A stretch of DNA of 64,000 bases from Gemmatimonadetes bacterium SCN 70-22 (GTDB taxonomy: Bacteria > Gemmatimonadota > Gemmatimonadetes > Gemmatimonadales > Gemmatimonadaceae). The notes below the pieces were generated by a model. That model did not search any database. It saw only the letters and a list, made by a program, of their open reading frames with translations, and was not told the origin of the DNA. Shown here in pieces: positions 44,033-52,139 of this stretch (position 1 is its first letter; every line of letters begins with the position of its first letter). The stretch spans positions 186,001-250,000 of the forward strand of contig MEDZ01000002.1 of assembly GCA_001724275.1 (NCBI GenBank), in the 5' to 3' direction. A program made the translations under genes and the position numbers.

Positions 44033-45824
44033 GCCCACGTATCGCGCTCCAGTCGATGACCTGCGGTTCATCCTGACCGAACTCCACGACGTCACGCCGC
44101 TCCTGGCGTACAAGGAATACGCCGACGTCACCCCGGACCTGATGATGTCGGTCGTGGAAGAGGCGGGGAAGTTCTGCGAGAACGTTTTGGCGCCGATCAA
44201 CGCGTCGGGCGACGCGGAGGGATGCACCTGGGACAACGGCGCGGTCCGCACGCCCCAGGGGTTCAAGGAAGCCTACCGTCAGTACGCCGAGGGTGGGTGG
44301 ATCGGGCTGGCCGCCAGTCCCGAACACGGTGGGCAGGGGCTCCCCCTGACGCTCCGCTTCGTGATCGACGAGATGGTGGTCGGCTCGAACCTCTCCTTCG
44401 GGATGTACCCCGGGCTGACGCAGGGGGCGTACGAGGCCATCGAGGCCCACGGGAGCGAGGAGCAGAAGGCGCTCTACCTCCCGCGCCTCACCAGCGGCGA
44501 TTGGGCCGGGACGATGTGCCTCACCGAGGCGCACGCGGGGACCGACCTCGGGATCATCACCACCAAGGCGGTGCAGCTGGATGACGGCACCTACCGCGTG
44601 ACCGGGCAGAAGATCTTCATCTCGGCCGGCGAACACGACCTCACCGAGAACATCGTGCACCTGGTGCTGGCCAAGCTCCCCGGGGCAGCGGCGGGGACGC
44701 GCGGGATCTCGATGTTCCTCGTCCCCAAGTTCATCCCCGACGCCGACGGCTCGTTAGGCGCCCGCAACGGGGTCACCTGCGGCTCGATCGAGCACAAGAT
44801 GGGGATCAAGGGGTCGGCCACCTGCGTCCTCAACTTCGACAACGCGGTGGGCTACCTGGTGGGCGAGGAGGGCAAGGGAATGCGCGCGATGTTCACGATG
44901 ATGAACTCGGCGCGCCTCGGGGTGGGGATCCAGGGGTTGGGGCTGGCGGCGCACTCGTACACCAACGCGGTGAACTACGCGCGCGAACGGCTGCAGGGGC
45001 GCTCGCTCACCGGGACGAAGAACCCCGACGGTCCCGCCGACCCGATCATCGTGCACGCCGATACGCGACGCGGGTTGCTGACGATGCGCGCCTACATCGA
45101 GGGGGCGCGGGCGCTGTCGGCGTGGACGGGCATGCTCATCGACCAGGAGTTCCGCGACCCGGACGAGGCCAAACGGCAGGAAGCCGCCGACCTCGTGGCG
45201 CTCCTCACCCCCATCATCAAGGCGCTCTTCACCGACCTCGCCTTCGAGAGCACCAACATCGGGATGCAGGTGTACGGCGGGCACGGCTACATCCGCGAGT
45301 GGGGGATGGAGCAGTTCGTGCGCGACTCGCGCATCGGGCAGATCTACGAGGGGACCAACTACGTGCAGGCCATCGACCTCGTCGGGCGCAAGCTGGCCGA
45401 GGGGAACGGGCGGCTGCTCAAGCGCTACGCGGCCATCGTCGCGGCGGAAATCGAGGCGAGCGGAAAGGTTCCCGCGCTGGCGGCGCACGCGGCCACGCTG
45501 GGCAAGGCGGCGGGGGCGCTGCAGAAGGCGACCGAATGGCTCGCCCAGGCCGCCGCGCGCAACGCGGACGAGGCGGGGGCGGCCGCCTGCGAGTACCTGC
45601 GCATGTTCGGCCTGGTGACGCTGGGGCACCAGTGGCTGCGCACCGCGCGGGTGGCGACCGAGCGCCGGGCCAGCGGCGGGGCCTTCGCTCCCGCGCACTA
45701 CGAGGCCAAGCTGGCCACGGCACGCTTCTTCTTCGAGCGGCTCATGCCGCAGACGCTGTCGCTCTACGCGACGATCACGGCGGGGGGCGGTGCGGTGATG
45801 GACTTCCCGTCGGAGGCGTTCTAG
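44031..45824 (+). CDS. Acyl-CoA dehydrogenase with C-terminal extension
   Basis: A 597-residue flavoenzyme of the acyl-CoA dehydrogenase family with the extra C-terminal domain seen in the AcdA/DmdC-like branch. It opens PTYRAPVDDLRFILTELHDV, typical of that branch, and carries the FAD/substrate signatures MCLTEAHAGTDLG, GTYRVTGQKIFISAGEHDLT and the C-terminal QVYGGHGYIREWGMEQFVRD, with RIGQIYEGTNYVQA containing the likely catalytic glutamate. It introduces a double bond into acyl-CoA thioesters and passes electrons to ETF. The chain length of the substrate is not predictable. The starts of this gene and its divergent neighbour overlap by two bases. Confidence 0.93.
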   Translation: MPTYRAPVDDLRFILTELHDVTPLLAYKEYADVTPDLMMSVVEEAGKFCENVLAPINASGDAEGCTWDNGAVRTPQGFKEAYRQYAEGGWIGLAASPEHGGQGLPLTLRFVIDEMVVGSNLSFGMYPGLTQGAYEAIEAHGSEEQKALYLPRLTSGDWAGTMCLTEAHAGTDLGIITTKAVQLDDGTYRVTGQKIFISAGEHDLTENIVHLVLAKLPGAAAGTRGISMFLVPKFIPDADGSLGARNGVTCGSIEHKMGIKGSATCVLNFDNAVGYLVGEEGKGMRAMFTMMNSARLGVGIQGLGLAAHSYTNAVNYARERLQGRSLTGTKNPDGPADPIIVHADTRRGLLTMRAYIEGARALSAWTGMLIDQEFRDPDEAKRQEAADLVALLTPIIKALFTDLAFESTNIGMQVYGGHGYIREWGMEQFVRDSRIGQIYEGTNYVQAIDLVGRKLAEGNGRLLKRYAAIVAAEIEASGKVPALAAHAATLGKAAGALQKATEWLAQAAARNADEAGAAACEYLRMFGLVTLGHQWLRTARVATERRASGGAFAPAHYEAKLATARFFFERLMPQTLSLYATITAGGGAVMDFPSEAF

Positions 45825-45851
45825 GGCAGTTATCCGGGCGAGGACCCGACC

Positions 45852-46850
45852 GTGGCTGGCGCGAAGCGAGGAGGGCGTGGCCGGCGATTGCTGCTGACGG
45901 TTGGCGCCCTCGCCATGGCGGGTTGCCCGGCCTGGCTCCTGCGCGACCCGGTGCCGGGGATGCGCGCCCGGCACGGTTCACTGCATGCGTCGGACCTCGT
46001 CCCGGTGGACAGCGCGGGGCGCTACGTGAACGAGCGCATCGTCCTGCGCTCGGCGAGCGGGCTGCGCGCGGAGCTGCTGCTGCGACGGCCGGCGGTCACG
46101 GCAGCATCGCCAGCTGCAAACCCGCGGGCGACGACCGGCTCGGAAGCGCCGTCGGCACGCCGGCGCCCGGTCTTCATCATCCTCGGCGGCCACACCACCC
46201 AGGAGCGCGCTGCCACACTCATCGAGGATCCGGGCGACAACATCGTCGCGGCGATGGCGTATCCCTTCCAGGGCGATCCGCGGGTGAAGGGACTCGCGGT
46301 CGTCCCTCTCGTCCCCCGCATCCGGAAGGCGCTCCTCGACACGCCACCGGCGGTGATGCTCGCCCTCGACTACCTGCGCGCGCGCCCCGACGTGGACACC
46401 ACCCGCATCGAGCTGGTGGGGGCGAGCTTCGGCGCTCCGTTCGCCGCGATGACGGCGGCGCTCGACACGCGCGTCACCCGGCTCTGGCTGGTGCACGGCG
46501 CCGGCCAGCCCTATGCGCTGCTCGAGCACAACCTGAGGAAGAGCATCCCCTGGAAGGCGCCTCGCGTGCTCGTGGCGGCGCTGGCCGACCTCCTGGCCGC
46601 TGGGCCGCGCTTCGCGCCGGAGCGTTGGGTCCCGCTGGTGTCGCCACGCCCGGTGATCATGATCAACGCCACGGAAGACGAGCGCCTCCCGCGCTCGGCG
46701 ATCGAGACACTGCACGACAGCGCGCGTCATCCGAAGGAGATCATCTGGCTCCCGGGGCAGCACATCCGCTCCAACCGCAAGGCGATCATCGAGGGGTTGG
46801 TGAAGCTCGTCCTCGAGCGCAGCGCCTTGCCGGCACGCGCGGGCTCGTAG
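45852..46850 (+). CDS. Exported alpha/beta hydrolase
   Basis: A 332-residue protein starting at GTG. The N-terminus (RRLLLTVGALAMAGCPAWLL) looks like a signal peptide or lipoprotein signal with a cysteine after ALAMAG. The hydrolase core has FIILGGHTTQ for the oxyanion region, the nucleophile elbow GASFGA, INATEDERLP for the acid and LPGQHIRSN for the histidine. These segments are in the right order for a serine hydrolase acting in the envelope. Substrate unknown. It lies 27 bases after the acyl-CoA dehydrogenase. Confidence 0.75.
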   Translation: MAGAKRGGRGRRLLLTVGALAMAGCPAWLLRDPVPGMRARHGSLHASDLVPVDSAGRYVNERIVLRSASGLRAELLLRRPAVTAASPAANPRATTGSEAPSARRRPVFIILGGHTTQERAATLIEDPGDNIVAAMAYPFQGDPRVKGLAVVPLVPRIRKALLDTPPAVMLALDYLRARPDVDTTRIELVGASFGAPFAAMTAALDTRVTRLWLVHGAGQPYALLEHNLRKSIPWKAPRVLVAALADLLAAGPRFAPERWVPLVSPRPVIMINATEDERLPRSAIETLHDSARHPKEIIWLPGQHIRSNRKAIIEGLVKLVLERSALPARAGS

Positions 46851-46906
46851 GACGCCGCGAAGGCGTGCCAAAGAAGGGTGGCTTCCGGGCGAGATATATT
46901 CACGCC

Positions 46907-47872
46907 ATGACCAGCTCGAAGCCCCACCTCATCCTCGTCAACCTCGGCACCCCCGAGGCCGCGACCGCACCCGCGGTGCGCGACTTCCTTCGCGAGTTCC
47001 TCAGCGACCCCGCGGTCATCGATTTCCCGCGCTGGTTCTGGCAGCCGATCCTCCAGGGGATCATCCTGCGCACGCGCCCCAAGCGCGTGGCCGAGGCGTA
47101 CGCGACAATCTGGACCCCCGAGGGATCGCCCTTGCGCGTGGGGACGCAGCGGATGGTGGCGGCGGTTCGCGAACGCGCCGACGGGCGCCTGACGGTGAGC
47201 GAGGCATATCGATACGGCGAGCCGTCGCTGGAGACGGCGATCCGCCAGGCGGCGGCGCAGCACGATGGCCCAATCGTGATCCTCCCGCTCTTTCCGCAGC
47301 GCACCGATTCCACCACCGGCACGGCGTTCACGCGCGCGCGCGAAGCGGCCCAGGACATGGGCCTCACGTCGCGCCTCGCCGAGCGACTCGTTGCCCCTGA
47401 CGACCACAACTACGTGGCCGCCATGGTGGCGTGCTGGCGCGATGCCATCGCTCAGGCTCCGGCGATGCCCGATCACCTCGTGCTGTCGTACCACGGCATC
47501 CCCGCCCGCTACGATCGCAACGAGCGACACGTCTACTCGCGCGATTGCGAGGCGACGACCCGCGCCTTCCTGGCCGCCATCGGGTGGCCGGCCGAGAAGG
47601 CGACGCATGCGTACCAGTCGAAGTTCGGCCCGGAGAAGTGGCTCACTCCGGCGACGGCCGACGTTCTCGAGGCACTCCCCGGCCAGGGGGTGAAGCGCGT
47701 CGCGGTCATCACCCCGGGCTTCGTGACCGACGGCCTCGAGACGATCGAGGAGATCGGCGAGCAGGGGCGCGAGAGCTTCCTCCACGCCGGCGGCGAGGTT
47801 CTCATTCGCGTGGCCGGCGTCGAGAGCCACCCGTCCTTCATCGACGCGCTCATCGGAAGCGCCCTGTCGTAG
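46907..47872 (+). CDS. hemH: Ferrochelatase
   Basis: A 321-residue enzyme inserting Fe(II) into protoporphyrin IX, the last step of protoheme synthesis. It opens LILVNLGTPEAATAPAVRDF and carries the ferrochelatase hallmarks LPLFPQRTDSTTGTAF, SYHGIPARYD with metal-binding His196, and TPGFVTDGLETIEEIGEQG with Glu278. No [2Fe-2S] cysteines occur at the C-terminus. It lies 262 bases upstream of hemA on the same strand and may be transcribed separately. A longer frame beginning at 45122 overlaps two other genes and is rejected. Confidence 0.96.
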   Translation: MTSSKPHLILVNLGTPEAATAPAVRDFLREFLSDPAVIDFPRWFWQPILQGIILRTRPKRVAEAYATIWTPEGSPLRVGTQRMVAAVRERADGRLTVSEAYRYGEPSLETAIRQAAAQHDGPIVILPLFPQRTDSTTGTAFTRAREAAQDMGLTSRLAERLVAPDDHNYVAAMVACWRDAIAQAPAMPDHLVLSYHGIPARYDRNERHVYSRDCEATTRAFLAAIGWPAEKATHAYQSKFGPEKWLTPATADVLEALPGQGVKRVAVITPGFVTDGLETIEEIGEQGRESFLHAGGEVLIRVAGVESHPSFIDALIGSALS

Positions 47873-47935
47873 CCCGGGCGGCCGCCCGCGCGCGGCCATC
47901 GCCCGTTAGAGCTGCCTAAGGAAGGAGCGCCGGCC

Positions 47936-47960
47936 CATCGCCGGGAATTTTCCGGCGATG
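47936..47960 (+). terminator. Stem-loop between hemH and hemA
   Basis: A perfect 9-bp stem (CATCGCCGG and its complement) encloses the seven-base loop GAATTTT. It is about 65 bases after the hemH stop and upstream of the proposed hemA promoter. It could terminate hemH or act as a regulatory stem; the only run of T's is in the loop, which argues against a classical intrinsic terminator. Confidence 0.4.
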
Positions 47961-47980
47961 TGCGAGCCATGACGCGATTG

Positions 47981-48010
47981 TGACACTCCTGCGTCGAATG
48001 CTGCTAGAAT
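47981..48010 (+). promoter_or_regulatory. Candidate promoter of the heme operon
   Basis: A TAGAAT element at 48005-48010 matches the -10 consensus at five of six positions. TGACAC at 47981-47986 is a weak -35 at an 18-base spacing, and TTGTGA at 47978 would be 21 bases away. It would leave a leader of roughly 115 bases before hemA. This is the best A/T-rich promoter-like sequence in the 262-base gap. Confidence 0.35.
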
Positions 48011-48134
48011 CCCGAGTGGCGTGCGATGGCCTGGATGCCGTCGCACCTATGGCCGCCAGCGCGCGGGCGCGCGGCTGCGGCCTCGAGCCGTCCGTGACGT
48101 GCGAGACGGCTCGCAGCCCGATGGGAGGTCGCGT

Positions 48135-49475
48135 TTGCATCGAACCGGCGTAGTAGGCATTACCTGGCGGCATCGGCGTACGGACACGCTCGCCGCGTTC
48201 ACGATCGCCCAAGAAGAGCGCGCCGAGCGCCTCACTCGCCTGGCGTCGGCCGTCGGCGTGCGGGAGCTCGTCTACATCGCCACCTGCAACCGCGTCGAGT
48301 TCGCCTTCGTCTCCGAGGGGCCGACCCCGATGGTCGAGTACCGGCGCCGGATCTTCGCCGCGCTCACGGGACGCCCGCCGTTCAGCGGCGAGGCCGAGCA
48401 GGCACTCCGCGTCTGGCAAGGGGAAGGGGCGGCCGAGCACCTCTTTCTCCTCACCGCCGGCCTCGACTCGGCGCGCCTCGGGGAGAGCGAGGTGACCGGG
48501 CAGGTGCGCGAGGCCATCGACACTTCCCGCGAACTGGGGCTCATGGGCCCGCGCCTGGAACACGTCTTTGGCGAGGCGCTGCGCGTCGCCAAGAGGATCC
48601 GCCCGATTACCGAGGGAAGGAACGGAAAGGTCTCGCTCGCCGACATCGCCGTGCGCCACGTGGAAGAGCGGCTGCAACGCACGCCGGGGAGCGTGGCGCT
48701 CATCGGCGTCTCGCCGATGACCGAGCAGTGCGCCCGCACACTGGCCTCGGCCGGCGTATCGGTGATCGTCGTGAACCGGACGAAGGAGCGCGCCGAGACG
48801 CTGGCCAGGGAGATCGGCGCACAGGCGCGGTCGCTCGACGAATTTCGCCGTGCCCCCGACCGTGTGGAGGCCGTGGTCACGGCGACCGGGGGTCGCGAAC
48901 CGGTGCTGGGGCGTGGCGAGTTGGAACGGCTGGCCGCCCGCACCGGCTCGGGCGAATCCCCGCTGGTCATCGACCTCGGCGTCCCTCCCAACGTGGACCC
49001 CGACGTCGCCCGCACCGCCGACGTCCCGCGCATCGGGATGCACGAGATCAGCGCCGAGGCGGCCCATGATCGCGACCGGCTCCTCCTCGAGTTCGCCGAC
49101 GCGCGCGCCATTGTCGACCACGCCCTCACCGAGATGCGGCGTCATGCTGCGGAGCGTTTGGTAGGGCCGATGATCGCCCAGCTGCGCCTGCGCTACCGCC
49201 ACACCGCCATCGAGGGAGTCGAGCGTCTCTTCGAGCGCGAGCTGGCCGGCGTTGGCGAGGCCGAGCGGGAGGTGATCCGTCGCTGGGCCGAGACGCTGGC
49301 GCGCCGCTTCGCGCACGTCCCGTCGCTCGGCCTCCGCGACCTGGCCTTCGAGGCGGGGCCGACGGCGGTGGCCACCTTCTTCGGCAACGCCGAGCCCGAG
49401 CTGGCGCGCGAGCTGCGCGAGGCGGCGGAGCGCGCCGGGATGGACATGCTCGAACCTTCATCCGACGACTCGTGA
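48135..49475 (+). CDS. hemA: Glutamyl-tRNA reductase
   Basis: A 446-residue enzyme that reduces glutamyl-tRNA to glutamate-1-semialdehyde, the committed step of C5 tetrapyrrole synthesis. Catalytic Cys51 lies in YIATCNRVEF. Further signatures are LFLLTAGLDSARLGESEVTG, the NADPH-domain VALIGVSPMTEQCARTLASA and IDLGVPPNVDPDVA. Initiation at TTG (48135) is supported by a GGGAGG site six bases upstream and by the family's expected N-terminus; rare TTG initiation may limit expression. In-frame sequence upstream to 48021 is not conserved-looking. The stop overlaps the GTG of hemC. Confidence 0.95.
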   Translation: MHRTGVVGITWRHRRTDTLAAFTIAQEERAERLTRLASAVGVRELVYIATCNRVEFAFVSEGPTPMVEYRRRIFAALTGRPPFSGEAEQALRVWQGEGAAEHLFLLTAGLDSARLGESEVTGQVREAIDTSRELGLMGPRLEHVFGEALRVAKRIRPITEGRNGKVSLADIAVRHVEERLQRTPGSVALIGVSPMTEQCARTLASAGVSVIVVNRTKERAETLAREIGAQARSLDEFRRAPDRVEAVVTATGGREPVLGRGELERLAARTGSGESPLVIDLGVPPNVDPDVARTADVPRIGMHEISAEAAHDRDRLLLEFADARAIVDHALTEMRRHAAERLVGPMIAQLRLRYRHTAIEGVERLFERELAGVGEAEREVIRRWAETLARRFAHVPSLGLRDLAFEAGPTAVATFFGNAEPELARELREAAERAGMDMLEPSSDDS

Positions 49476-50404
49476 CACTGCGCATCGGCACCAGGGGCTC
49501 CGCCCTCGCGCGCGTGCAGGCCGCGGACGTGGCCCGTCGGCTGCAATCCGGGGGCTTCGAGACCGAGACGGTCATCATCAGCACGGCCGGCGACCGCGCG
49601 ACCGACCGCCGCTTCGCCGACGTGGGCGCCTTCGGGATCTTCGTCCGTGAGATCGAGGAAGCCCTTCTCGATGGCCGCATCGACGTGGCGGTGCATTCGT
49701 ACAAGGACCTCCCATCGCAGGGCCCGGAACAGCTGGTGATCGCCGCCGTCCCCGAGCGGGTCGACGCCGCCGACGTGCTCTTGATCCGCGCCGCCTCGTA
49801 CGACGGAAAGGCTGGCCCCCTTCCCGTGCGCCAGGGCAGCACCGTGGGGACGTCGGCCGCGCGGCGCGCGGCGCTCGTGCGCGCCCTGCGCCCGGACCTC
49901 GCCGTCGGGATGCTCCGGGGCAACGTCCCCACACGCATCGCGGCACTGGCCGGCGGCAACTTCGACGCCATCGTCCTGGCCGCCGCCGGGCTCGCGCGGC
50001 TCGAACGCGATGCCGATCGCGCAGTACCCGTGGTTCCCGATGGAATCGTGCGCTCGCGCCTCGACCCCAGCGTCTTCACCCCTGCGCCTGCCCAGGGAGC
50101 GATCGCCGTGCAGGTGCGCCGCGACGCAGCCGACGTGATCGCGGCGGTCTCGCAGATCCATGATCCTCACAGCGGGCGCGCCCTCCGGGCCGAACGTCGC
50201 ATCCTCGCCCGCGCCGAGGGGGGGTGCACGCTCCCCTTCGGGGCGTGGTGCGAGATCCTCCGCGACGAGTCGTTGCAGCTGCACGCCACGCTGGGGTGCG
50301 AGGACGGCTCGGTGGCGCGGATGGTGCACACCGGCAGCGACCCCGAGACGCTCGCCGACACGACGTGGGCGGAGCTGGCGCAGCTGGCGGGACTCGCCCG
50401 ATGA
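49472..50404 (+). CDS. hemC: Porphobilinogen deaminase (hydroxymethylbilane synthase)
   Basis: A 310-residue enzyme joining four porphobilinogens into hydroxymethylbilane. It opens LRIGTRGSALARVQA and shows the substrate-binding segments DVAVHSYKDLPSQ and VGTSAARRAALVRALRPDL. The dipyrromethane cofactor attaches to Cys252 in RAEGGCTLPFGAW. Translation starts at GTG with a four-base overlap (GTGA) onto the hemA stop, and its TGA overlaps the ATG of hemD, so expression is coupled on both sides. Confidence 0.96.
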   Translation: MTLRIGTRGSALARVQAADVARRLQSGGFETETVIISTAGDRATDRRFADVGAFGIFVREIEEALLDGRIDVAVHSYKDLPSQGPEQLVIAAVPERVDAADVLLIRAASYDGKAGPLPVRQGSTVGTSAARRAALVRALRPDLAVGMLRGNVPTRIAALAGGNFDAIVLAAAGLARLERDADRAVPVVPDGIVRSRLDPSVFTPAPAQGAIAVQVRRDAADVIAAVSQIHDPHSGRALRAERRILARAEGGCTLPFGAWCEILRDESLQLHATLGCEDGSVARMVHTGSDPETLADTTWAELAQLAGLAR

Positions 50405-51141
50405 TCGCTCCGCTGGCCGGCCGCCGCGTCCTCGTCACGCGCGCCCAGGATGACGCCGAGCGGTGGGCGGCGCGCCTGGCGTCGCTCGGCGCCATCCCCG
50501 TCATCCTCCCCTGCCTGGTGAGCGAGCCGCTCGACTCGGCGCCCGCGCGCGCTGCCCTTCGCACCGCCCTGCATAACGCGGCGTGGCTCGTCGTCTCGTC
50601 GCCGCGCGGGGCGGCGATCGCTGCGACGCTCATCGGCGTCCAGCTCCCCGCGCACGTGCGCGTCGCGGCGGTGGGCGAGGCCACCGCCGCCGCCGCCCGC
50701 ACGCACCTGGGGCGCGTCGACCTCGTCCCCGAGCTGCAGACGTCGGCAGGGCTCGGCGAGGCCCTCGCGCGTCGCCTCACCCACGACGGCGCCCCGCAGC
50801 TCCAGCCCGTGGTGCTCGCCGGGGCGCTCGGCGGGCGCGGCGAGGCCGAGATGTCGCTGCGAACGGTTGGGGCGCCGGTGACGCGCGTCGACATCTATCG
50901 CACCATCCCCGCCCCTGCCGCGTCCGCCAGGCGCGACCTGGCGCGCGAGACGATCCACGACATCCTCCTGGCCAGCCCCTCCGCGGTCGCCGGCCTCCTG
51001 AACATCGCGCGCGTCCCGGAAGGGGCGCGGGTGATCACCATCGGTCCCACCACCTCGACGGCGGCCCGCCAACGCGGGCTCACGGTGAGCGACGAGGCCC
51101 GGCGCCCCACCTTCGAGGGACTGCTCGAAGCGATGACATGA
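50401..51141 (+). CDS. hemD: Uroporphyrinogen-III synthase
   Basis: A 246-residue protein with the two-domain HemD layout and low sequence conservation usual for this enzyme: LAGRRVLVTRAQDDAERWAA at the N-terminus, WLVVSSPRGAAIAATLI in the first domain, VRVAAVGEATAAAARTHL at the hinge and ILLASPSAVAGLLNI plus ITIGPTTSTAARQRGL in the second. It cyclises hydroxymethylbilane with inversion of ring D. Identification rests on these motifs and on its place between hemC and hemB, which it overlaps by four bases each. Confidence 0.93.
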   Translation: MIAPLAGRRVLVTRAQDDAERWAARLASLGAIPVILPCLVSEPLDSAPARAALRTALHNAAWLVVSSPRGAAIAATLIGVQLPAHVRVAAVGEATAAAARTHLGRVDLVPELQTSAGLGEALARRLTHDGAPQLQPVVLAGALGGRGEAEMSLRTVGAPVTRVDIYRTIPAPAASARRDLARETIHDILLASPSAVAGLLNIARVPEGARVITIGPTTSTAARQRGLTVSDEARRPTFEGLLEAMT

Positions 51142-52139
51142 GTACCGATCACGTCACGACCCCGGGGCGCATTCGCCCGCGCCGCCTTCGCCGCACCTCC
51201 GCGCTCCGCGACCTGGTCGCCGAAACACAGGTGCGCGCCGGGCAGCTCATCATGCCCCACTTCGTCCTCCCGACCGAGCGCGGCGCCGAGCCCATCCCGT
51301 CGATGCCAGGACTGTCGCGACTTGGCGTCGACGACCTCGTGCGCACCGTCGAAGGCGACCTGGCTCTCGGGATCCGCACCGTCCTCCTGTTCGGGACTCC
51401 CGAGGAAGGGCGCAAGGACGCCACCGGGAGCTGCGCCAGCGACCCCAGCGGAACCGTGTCGCGCGCGATTCGCGCCCTCAAGGCGCAGTTCGGGAGCGAC
51501 GTGGTGGTCATCACGGACGTCTGTCTCTGTGCCTACACCGATCACGGGCACTGTGGCGTGATCGTCGACGGCCGCATCGACAACGATCGCTCGTTGGCGC
51601 TGCTCGCCGCGATGGCCGCCGCCCATGCCGACGCGGGAGCCGACGTCGTGGCGCCCTCCGACATGATGGACGGGCGGGTCGGGGCCATTCGTGACGTGCT
51701 GGACGCGCGCGGCCAATCGGACGTGGCCATCATGTCGTATGCGGTGAAGTACGCCTCCGCCTACTACGGCCCCTTCCGCGACGCCGCCGCCTCGGCACCG
51801 CAGCACGGCGACCGGCGCGGCTACCAGATGGACTCGCGCAACGCCATCGAGGCGATCCGCGAGGCCCGCCTGGACGAGGCGGAGGGAGCGGACATGCTGA
51901 TGGTGAAGCCGGCCCTGGCATACCTCGATGTCGTCCGCCGTGTGCGCGACGCGAGCACGTTGCCCCTGGCGGCCTACAACGTCTCGGGCGAGTACTCGGC
52001 GGTGAAGGCCGCGGCCGAGCGCGGGTGGCTCGACGAGGCGGGAATCGTGCGCGAGAACCTGCAGGCCATGGTGCGCGCGGGCGCCGACCTGGTCATCACC
52101 TATCACGCGCGCGAGGCGCTGCAGCGGAGGTGGCTGTGA
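51138..52139 (+). CDS. hemB: Delta-aminolevulinic acid dehydratase (porphobilinogen synthase)
   Basis: A 333-residue enzyme condensing two 5-aminolevulinates to porphobilinogen. It is of the zinc type: Cys129, Cys131 and Cys139 sit in DVCLCAYTDHGHCG. The Schiff-base lysines are Lys204 in MSYAVKYAS and Lys257 in MLMVKPALAY. The N-terminal RPRRLRRTSALRDLVAET is standard. A four-base ATGA overlap joins it to hemD, and its TGA overlaps the GTG of hemL. Confidence 0.97.
   Translation: MSTDHVTTPGRIRPRRLRRTSALRDLVAETQVRAGQLIMPHFVLPTERGAEPIPSMPGLSRLGVDDLVRTVEGDLALGIRTVLLFGTPEEGRKDATGSCASDPSGTVSRAIRALKAQFGSDVVVITDVCLCAYTDHGHCGVIVDGRIDNDRSLALLAAMAAAHADAGADVVAPSDMMDGRVGAIRDVLDARGQSDVAIMSYAVKYASAYYGPFRDAAASAPQHGDRRGYQMDSRNAIEAIREARLDEAEGADMLMVKPALAYLDVVRRVRDASTLPLAAYNVSGEYSAVKAAAERGWLDEAGIVRENLQAMVRAGADLVITYHAREALQRRWL

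Noticed and set aside
45122-47872. 916-residue frame ending with ferrochelatase
   Set aside because: Its first 595 codons overlap two good genes in other frames and have no coding character; ferrochelatase starts at 46907.
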